Below are positions 57,147-64,000 of a stretch of DNA of 64,000 nt, piece by piece. How positions within the stretch are numbered: the stretch's first letter is position 1; each line of letters begins with the position of its first letter. The notes beneath the pieces are model-generated. The model worked only from the letters and a program-made list of their open reading frames with translations, did no database searches and had not been told where the DNA came from. The DNA lies in the NCBI RefSeq assembly GCF_030209375.1, contig NZ_JARVSC010000001.1, forward strand, positions 1 through 64,000, given 5' to 3'. The DNA is from Plantibacter sp. ME-Dv--P-122b (GTDB lineage Bacteria; Actinomycetota; Actinomycetes; Actinomycetales; Microbacteriaceae). The position numbers were made by a program, and so were the translations under genes.

Positions 57147-58805
57147 ATGAAGCTGAGAACCCCACTGCTGGCCGCGTTCGCGGCCACAGCCCTGCTGCTC
57201 ACCGGATGCACCGGTGGCGGCGGGTCGAGCGACGGCCCCGAGAGCGGCGCCGCCCTGACGATCGCGAAGCCGGACGGCTCGATCGCCACGGAGTCCAACA
57301 ACCCCTACGTCGGCGACTCGTCCGCGATGAAGCTCGGTTACATCAACGCGATCCTGGAGCCGCTCGCGATCGTCAACCTCGTCGACCCGAGTGCCGAGGT
57401 GAAGCCCTGGCTCGCGTCCGAGATCGCCTGGTCCGACGACTACACCTCCGTCGCCCTGACCGCCCGCGAGGGCGTCACCTGGAACGACGGCGAGGCGTTC
57501 AGCGCCGACGACATCGCGTTCACCTTCCAGCAGTTCATCGACCACCCCGAACTCGACAACTCGGCCCTCGGCCTCACCACGGTCGCGACCGAGGGCGACA
57601 CCGTCACCCTGTCGTTCACGAACCCGATGTTCGTGAAGCAGGACAAGGTGCTCCTCAAGCAGATCGTCCCGAAGCACGTGTGGGAGTCCGTCGACGACCC
57701 CGCCACCTTCGAGAACCCCGAGCCCGTCGGCACCGGTCCGTACACGCTCACGAGCTTCAGCACCGAGAGCGTCGAGCTCTCCGCCCGCGACGACTACTGG
57801 GGTGAGCAGCCTGCCGTGCCGACGCTCTACTACGTGTCGTACAACGACAACACGGCCCTCACCACCGCGCTCGCGAACGGTGACGCCGACTGGGCGCAGG
57901 CCTTCATCCCGAACGTGCAGTCCGCGTACCTCGACAAGGACAAGGAGCACAACGTCTACTGGGCGGCCGCCGGTCTCGCCGTCGACGCGATGTTCGTGAA
58001 CACGCAGACGAAGCCGTTCAACGACCCGGCGTTCCGCCAGGCGGTGAACCTCGTCATCGACCGCGAGCAGCACCAGCAGATCGCCCGTGAGGGCGGCGTC
58101 CCCGAGCTCAGCTCGGTGACCGGCCTCCCGACCCCGGCGGGCGACGCGTTCATCGCCCCCGAGTTCGAGGGCGAGGACTACACCGTCGACGCGAAGGCCG
58201 CCAAGCAGGTCCTGACCGACGCCGGCTACACCTGGGAGGACGACGTCCTCACCGACCCGTCCGGCGAGGCCGTCACCTTCACGCTGTCGGTGCCACAGGG
58301 CTGGAACGACTACGTGACCGGCATCAGCCTCATCGCCGACTCGGTCAAGACGCTGGGCGTCACCGCCACGGTCGACACCCCCGACCAGGACACCTGGTGG
58401 GCGGCGAAGTCGGACGGCGACTTCCAGGCCATCCTGCACTGGACCGACACCGGCGCGACGCCGTACGACCTGTACTCCGACATCATGGACGGCCGCTGGC
58501 TCGTCGCCGAGGGTGAGGCGGCCGACTTCAACTTCGGTCGGTACGACAGCCCGGAGGCCACCGCGGCGCTCGCCGCCTACGCCAACGCGACGGACGACGC
58601 GACGCGGGCAGCCGCCCTCGAGACCGTCCAGAAGCTGTTCGTCTCGGACGTCCCGGCGATGCCGATCGGCACGCGTCCGTTCATCGGCTCGTACAACACG
58701 CGGAACTACACCGGATGGCCGAGCGAGGACGACCCCTACGCGCCCGCCGACCCGACGCAGCCGACCGCGGTCTACATCCTCACGCAGCTCAAGGCCGCGA
58801 AGTAG
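57147..58805 (+). CDS. ABC transporter substrate-binding lipoprotein (SBP_bac_5)
   Basis: 552 residues. Signal peptide with lipobox LLTGC (Cys21). SBP_bac_5 fold: AKPDGSIATESNNPYV, VKPWLASEIAWSDDYTSVALTAREGVTWNDGEAFSADDI. Related proteins bind peptides or beta-glucan/xylan-type oligosaccharides; the downstream GH3 favours an oligosaccharide. AAGAGGAG precedes ATG 57147; an upstream in-frame ATG inside the operator (57075) is rejected. First gene of a six-gene operon running beyond the window. Confidence 0.93.
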   Translation: MKLRTPLLAAFAATALLLTGCTGGGGSSDGPESGAALTIAKPDGSIATESNNPYVGDSSAMKLGYINAILEPLAIVNLVDPSAEVKPWLASEIAWSDDYTSVALTAREGVTWNDGEAFSADDIAFTFQQFIDHPELDNSALGLTTVATEGDTVTLSFTNPMFVKQDKVLLKQIVPKHVWESVDDPATFENPEPVGTGPYTLTSFSTESVELSARDDYWGEQPAVPTLYYVSYNDNTALTTALANGDADWAQAFIPNVQSAYLDKDKEHNVYWAAAGLAVDAMFVNTQTKPFNDPAFRQAVNLVIDREQHQQIAREGGVPELSSVTGLPTPAGDAFIAPEFEGEDYTVDAKAAKQVLTDAGYTWEDDVLTDPSGEAVTFTLSVPQGWNDYVTGISLIADSVKTLGVTATVDTPDQDTWWAAKSDGDFQAILHWTDTGATPYDLYSDIMDGRWLVAEGEAADFNFGRYDSPEATAALAAYANATDDATRAAALETVQKLFVSDVPAMPIGTRPFIGSYNTRNYTGWPSEDDPYAPADPTQPTAVYILTQLKAAK

Positions 58806-58908
58806 ACACGGGCTCCACACCGACGGGCGGGGTGCTCATCCGCCCCGCCCGTCACCTCCGGCATGCGCAACGGCATGCACCGCGATCAGCACAGAACGGA
58901 CTCATGCA

Positions 58909-59777
<869 letters not shown>

Positions 59778-59781
<4 letters not shown>

Positions 59782-60575
59782 CCACCCTCGAGTTCTCGCA
59801 CGTCTCGAAGCGCTACCGGGTCCGTGGTTCCGGCCACATGCTCGCGCTCGACGACGTCAGCTTCACCCTGCGGTCCGGCCAGACGCTCGCCCTCGTCGGT
59901 CAGTCCGGCAGTGGCAAGTCGACCATCGCGAAGATCGTCACCCAGTTGGAACGGGCGACGAGCGGCGACATCCTGCTCGACGGCAAGCCCATCCCGCGTC
60001 GTGGTCGTGCACTCCGCCGCTACCGCCAGCAGGTCCGCATGGTCTTCCAGGACCCGTTCGCCTCGCTGAACCCGTCGCACACGATCCGCCACCACCTGGA
60101 GCGACCGCTGCGCCTCGACCACGTCGTGCCAGAGGCCGAGGTCGAGGACGAGGTGCACCGCCTCCTCGATCGCGTGCAGCTCGACCCGGCCGGCACGATC
60201 GACCGCCGGCCCCACGAACTGTCCGGCGGTCAGCGCCAGCGGGTCGCCATCGCGCGTGCGCTCGCGTCGCGTCCGTCCCTCCTCATCGCCGACGAGCCCG
60301 TCTCGATGCTCGACGTCTCCATCCGGCTGGGTGTCCTCAACCTCCTGGCCGAGCTGCAGCGCGAGTCGCAACTCGGCGTGCTCTACATCACGCACGACCT
60401 CGCGACCGCGCGGCACTTCAGCGACGAGATCATGGTCCTGCACCACGGCGAGGTGGTCGAGCGGGGCCCGGCCGACGACGTCATCCTCCGCCCGCAGCAC
60501 CCCTACACGCTCGCCCTCCGCAACGCGTCGCCCGACCCCGACCGACACTTCGCGGGAACGGAGACCATCGCATGA
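59778..60575 (+). CDS. ABC transporter ATPase (DppF type)
   Basis: 265 residues: Walker A GQSGSGKST (about 41-49), Q-loop VFQDPFASLNPS, signature LSGGQRQRV (about 148), Walker B LLIADEPVSMLD, H-loop THDL. It pairs with the DppD-type protein. ATG 59778 overlaps the upstream stop and its own stop overlaps the permease start (ATGA both sides). Confidence 0.94.
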
Positions 60576-61555
60576 CCTTCTTCCTCCGTCGCGCCGCCTT
60601 CTACGCGTTCACCGCCTGGGCCGCGATCACGATCAACTTCTTCCTGCCACGGATGCTCAAGGGCGACCCGGTCTCGGCGTACATCGCGAAGAACCAGGGC
60701 CGCATCAGCCCGGAGGCCGCGGACTCGCTGCGCACCCTGTTCGGACTCGACGCCGACAAGTCGATGCTCGAGCAGTACCTCGACTACTGGCGGTTGCTCT
60801 TCTCGGGCGACCTCGGACGGTCCTTCTCGAAGGGCCTCGCGCCCGTCACCGACGTGATCGCCGCCGCCCTGCCGTGGACCGTTGGTCTCGTCGGAATCGC
60901 GACGATCCTGTCGTTCGTCCTCGGCACGTCCATCGGCGCCCTCATCGGATGGCGACGCGGCAGCAAAGCGGACTTCATCGTCCCGCTGTCCACCTTCTTC
61001 TCGACGGTGCCGTACTTCTGGATGGGCCTCATCGCGATCGCGGTGTTCTCCACCCTGCTCGGCTGGTTCCCCGCCTCCCATGCGTACGGCAAGGGGTCGA
61101 GGCCCGAGTTCTCGCTCGACTTCTTCGGGCAGGTGATCGCGCACGGCTTCCTCCCGGCGGCGACGATCGTGCTCGCCTCGCTCGGCGGCTGGATCCTCGG
61201 CATGCGCAACATGATGGTCACCGTCCTCGACGAGGACTACGTGACCGTCGCGCAGGCGAAGGGGCTGCCGACCCGCCGGGTGCTCGTCGACTACGCCGCA
61301 CGCAACGCGATGCTGCCGCAGCTGTCGAGCTTCGCCCTGTCGCTCGGCTTCATCGTCGGCGGCACGATCGTCATGGAGATGGTCTTCTCCTATCCGGGCG
61401 TCGGCAAGCTCCTGCTCGACGCCACGACGGCGAAGGACTACCCGCTCATGCAGGGGCTCTTCCTCGTCATCACGCTCACCGTCCTCGTCGCGAACATCCT
61501 GGCCGACGTCGCCTACGCGGTGCTCGACCCCCGCACCCGCCAGATGGAGTCCTGA
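60572..61555 (+). CDS. ABC transporter permease (DppB type)
   Basis: 327 residues, six helices: FLRRAAFYAFTAWAAITINFFLPRMLKGDP at the start, EAA loop VAQAKGLPTRRVLVDYAARNAMLPQ. The KGDPV...YIAKNQGRISPE loop is of the subgroup seen with cellobiose/xylo-oligosaccharide systems of this ABC type, from family knowledge. Ends two bases before the next gene. Confidence 0.93.
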   Translation: MTFFLRRAAFYAFTAWAAITINFFLPRMLKGDPVSAYIAKNQGRISPEAADSLRTLFGLDADKSMLEQYLDYWRLLFSGDLGRSFSKGLAPVTDVIAAALPWTVGLVGIATILSFVLGTSIGALIGWRRGSKADFIVPLSTFFSTVPYFWMGLIAIAVFSTLLGWFPASHAYGKGSRPEFSLDFFGQVIAHGFLPAATIVLASLGGWILGMRNMMVTVLDEDYVTVAQAKGLPTRRVLVDYAARNAMLPQLSSFALSLGFIVGGTIVMEMVFSYPGVGKLLLDATTAKDYPLMQGLFLVITLTVLVANILADVAYAVLDPRTRQMES

Positions 61556-61556
61556 C

Positions 61557-62605
<1,049 letters not shown>

Positions 62606-62609
<4 letters not shown>

Positions 62610-64000
62610 AGACCGACACCACCCGTCACCTCGACGCGGCCCGCTACCTCGACGCCACGCTGCCCATCGCGGCCCGTGTCGACGACCTCGTCGAGCGGAT
62701 GACCGTCCGCGAGAAGGTCGGGCAGATGATGCAGCTCGACGCGCGCGACGACATCGAGGCGCACGTCCTCGAGACGCACGTCGGCTCGATCCTGCACGCG
62801 TCGCCGGAGCGTCTCGCGGTCGCCCATGAACTCGTCGGGCGCACGCGACTGCAGATCCCGCTGATCGTGGGGGAGGACTGCATCCACGGTCACTCCTTCC
62901 ACCTCGGCGCGACGATCTTCCCCACGCAACTGGCGATGGCCGCGAGCTGGGACGCAGGACTGCTCGAGCGGGTCGCCAGGGCCACTGCCGTCGAGGTCGC
63001 CGCGACGGGTGTCCACTGGACGTTCTCGCCCGTGCTCTGCATCGCCCGCGACCTGCGCTGGGGACGCGTCGGTGAGACCTTCGGTGAGGACCCGTTCCTC
63101 ATCGGCGAGCTCGCGTCCGCGATGGTGCGCGGCTACCAGGGCGACGGCCTGTCCGACCCGACCGCCATCCTCGCGACGGCCAAGCACTTCGCCGGGTACT
63201 CCGAGACGCAGGGTGGGCGCGACGCGAGCGAGGCCGACATCTCCCCGCGCAAACTGCGGTCGTGGTTCCTCCCGCCGTTCGAGCGGGTCGCCCGCGAGGG
63301 CTGCGCCAGCTTCATGCTCGGCTACCAGTCCATCGACGGCGTGCCGATCACGGTCAACGAGTGGCTGCTCAACGACGTCCTGCGCGGTGAATGGGGGTAC
63401 GAGGGGACGCTCATCACCGACTGGGACAACGTGGGCCGCATGGTGTGGGAGCAGCACGTCAGCCCGGACTACGTGCACGCCTCCGCCGCGGCGATCCGTG
63501 CCGGGAACGACATGGTGATGACCACGCCCGGCTTCTTCGAGGGTGCCCTGGAGGCGCTCGAGCGCGGGCTACTCGAGGAGGCCGATCTGGATCGGGCCGT
63601 GCGACGCATCCTCACCCTCAAGTTCGCGCTCGGCCTGTTCGAGCACCCGCGGCACCCGGACGCCGCGGAGCAGCTCGCCGTGATCGGTTCGCCGGAGCAC
63701 ACCGAGCTCAACCTCGAGACTGCGCGTCGCTCGCTCGTCCTGCTCCGCAACGACGGCGTGCTGCCGCTCGCCGGCGGCTACCGCGGGGACGAGGCCGGCA
63801 GGGCGATCGCGACGCCCGAGGCCGGGCCGCAGCGCATCGCCGTCGTGGGTCCGCTCGCGGACGACGCGCAGATGCAGCTCGGCGATTGGGCGGGCAACTC
63901 CGGCCAGGCCGGTTGGTTGCCCGACGGCCAGCCGCGCGAGATGATCACCACCGTCGTCGACGGCCTGCGTGCGGTCGCACCCGCCGGGAGCACGGTCACG
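62606..64000 (+). CDS. glycoside hydrolase family 3 (partial at window end)
   Basis: 465 codons are visible from ATG 62606 without a stop; the window cuts the gene. GH3 N-terminal barrel: VREKVGQMMQL, LGEDPFLIGELASAMVRGYQG-type segment, KHFAGY with Lys193/His194, and the nucleophile Asp272 in LITDWDN, where Thr-Asp-Trp replaces Ser-Asp-Trp. The second domain begins near 372 (ETARRSLVLLRNDGVLPL). No signal peptide, so it acts in the cytoplasm on imported oligosaccharides as a beta-glucosidase or beta-xylosidase. Full GH3 enzymes have 700-850 residues. Confidence 0.95.

Noticed and set aside
57090-58820. 576-residue antisense frame over the second binding-protein gene
   Set aside because: Val/Arg/Gly-rich shadow with no domain; the sense frame has a signal peptide and an SBP fold.

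Overview
The window is about 70 % GC, densely coded, and reads as a chromosomal segment of a high-GC actinobacterium, most likely Microbacteriaceae (Plantibacter-, Curtobacterium- or Leifsonia-like; genus not resolved). Supporting signs are GTG/TTG starts, DtxR/IdeR-type iron boxes, PucR, ROK, ANTAR and mycothiol-type proteins, a DUF222-HNH endonuclease, and interspersed repeats with the core CTGAGCTTGTCGAAG. No rRNA, tRNA, prophage, insertion sequence or CRISPR array was seen.

Layout. 1-2000 (minus strand): start of kdpB, kdpA, kdpF and a 27-residue membrane peptide (K+-importing ATPase). 2150-3640: an internally deleted PPK2 polyphosphate kinase and a manganese catalase. 3776-6262: a FadR-type GntR repressor divergent from a leuA paralogue, with a palindromic operator between them. 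6300-13565: membrane protein, AraC regulator, MFS exporter, TetR and an MMPL transporter. 13862-17198: pdxH, an alpha/beta hydrolase and a PucR regulator. 17272-25334: one long operon with DUF917, a HyuA-like hydantoinase, a lipoprotein binding protein, a permease, a permease-ATPase fusion and an ATPase, probably import plus ring opening of hydantoin- or lactam-like compounds. 25456-31050: an MHS transporter and a siderophore ABC system with two iron boxes. 31220-35884: CoA-transferase, mesaconyl-CoA hydratase-like protein, ferredoxin reductase, FMN protein and TetR. 36057-40513: an SDR behind a perfect palindrome, then ROK, Gfo/Idh and ThuA (sugar catabolism). 40572-45803: many small proteins including three DUF7882-like paralogues, and two overlapping GAF-ANTAR genes. 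45940-50090: SDR, phytoene-desaturase-like, SRPBCC, DUF6328 and HIT genes. 50169-56224: an orphan HsdR-N-like nuclease, a SoxR-box flavin reductase, proline dehydrogenase and a DUF222-HNH protein. 56367-64000: TetR plus an oligosaccharide or peptide-type ABC importer and a GH3 glycosidase cut by the window end.

Three sequence-level patterns stand out. (1) Four tandem duplications (92, 72, about 27 and 132 bp) each sit exactly on a gene-gene junction. Three of them create bridging mini-ORFs that start with the downstream gene's start signal and end with the upstream gene's tail. (2) At least sixteen starts lie exactly six bases after a TANNNT-like -10 hexamer, meaning leaderless mRNAs, including five regulators. 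(3) Two repeat families (a 58-bp inverted element and the CTGAGCTTGTCGAAG family) sit at gene ends and sometimes supply stop codons or are translated.
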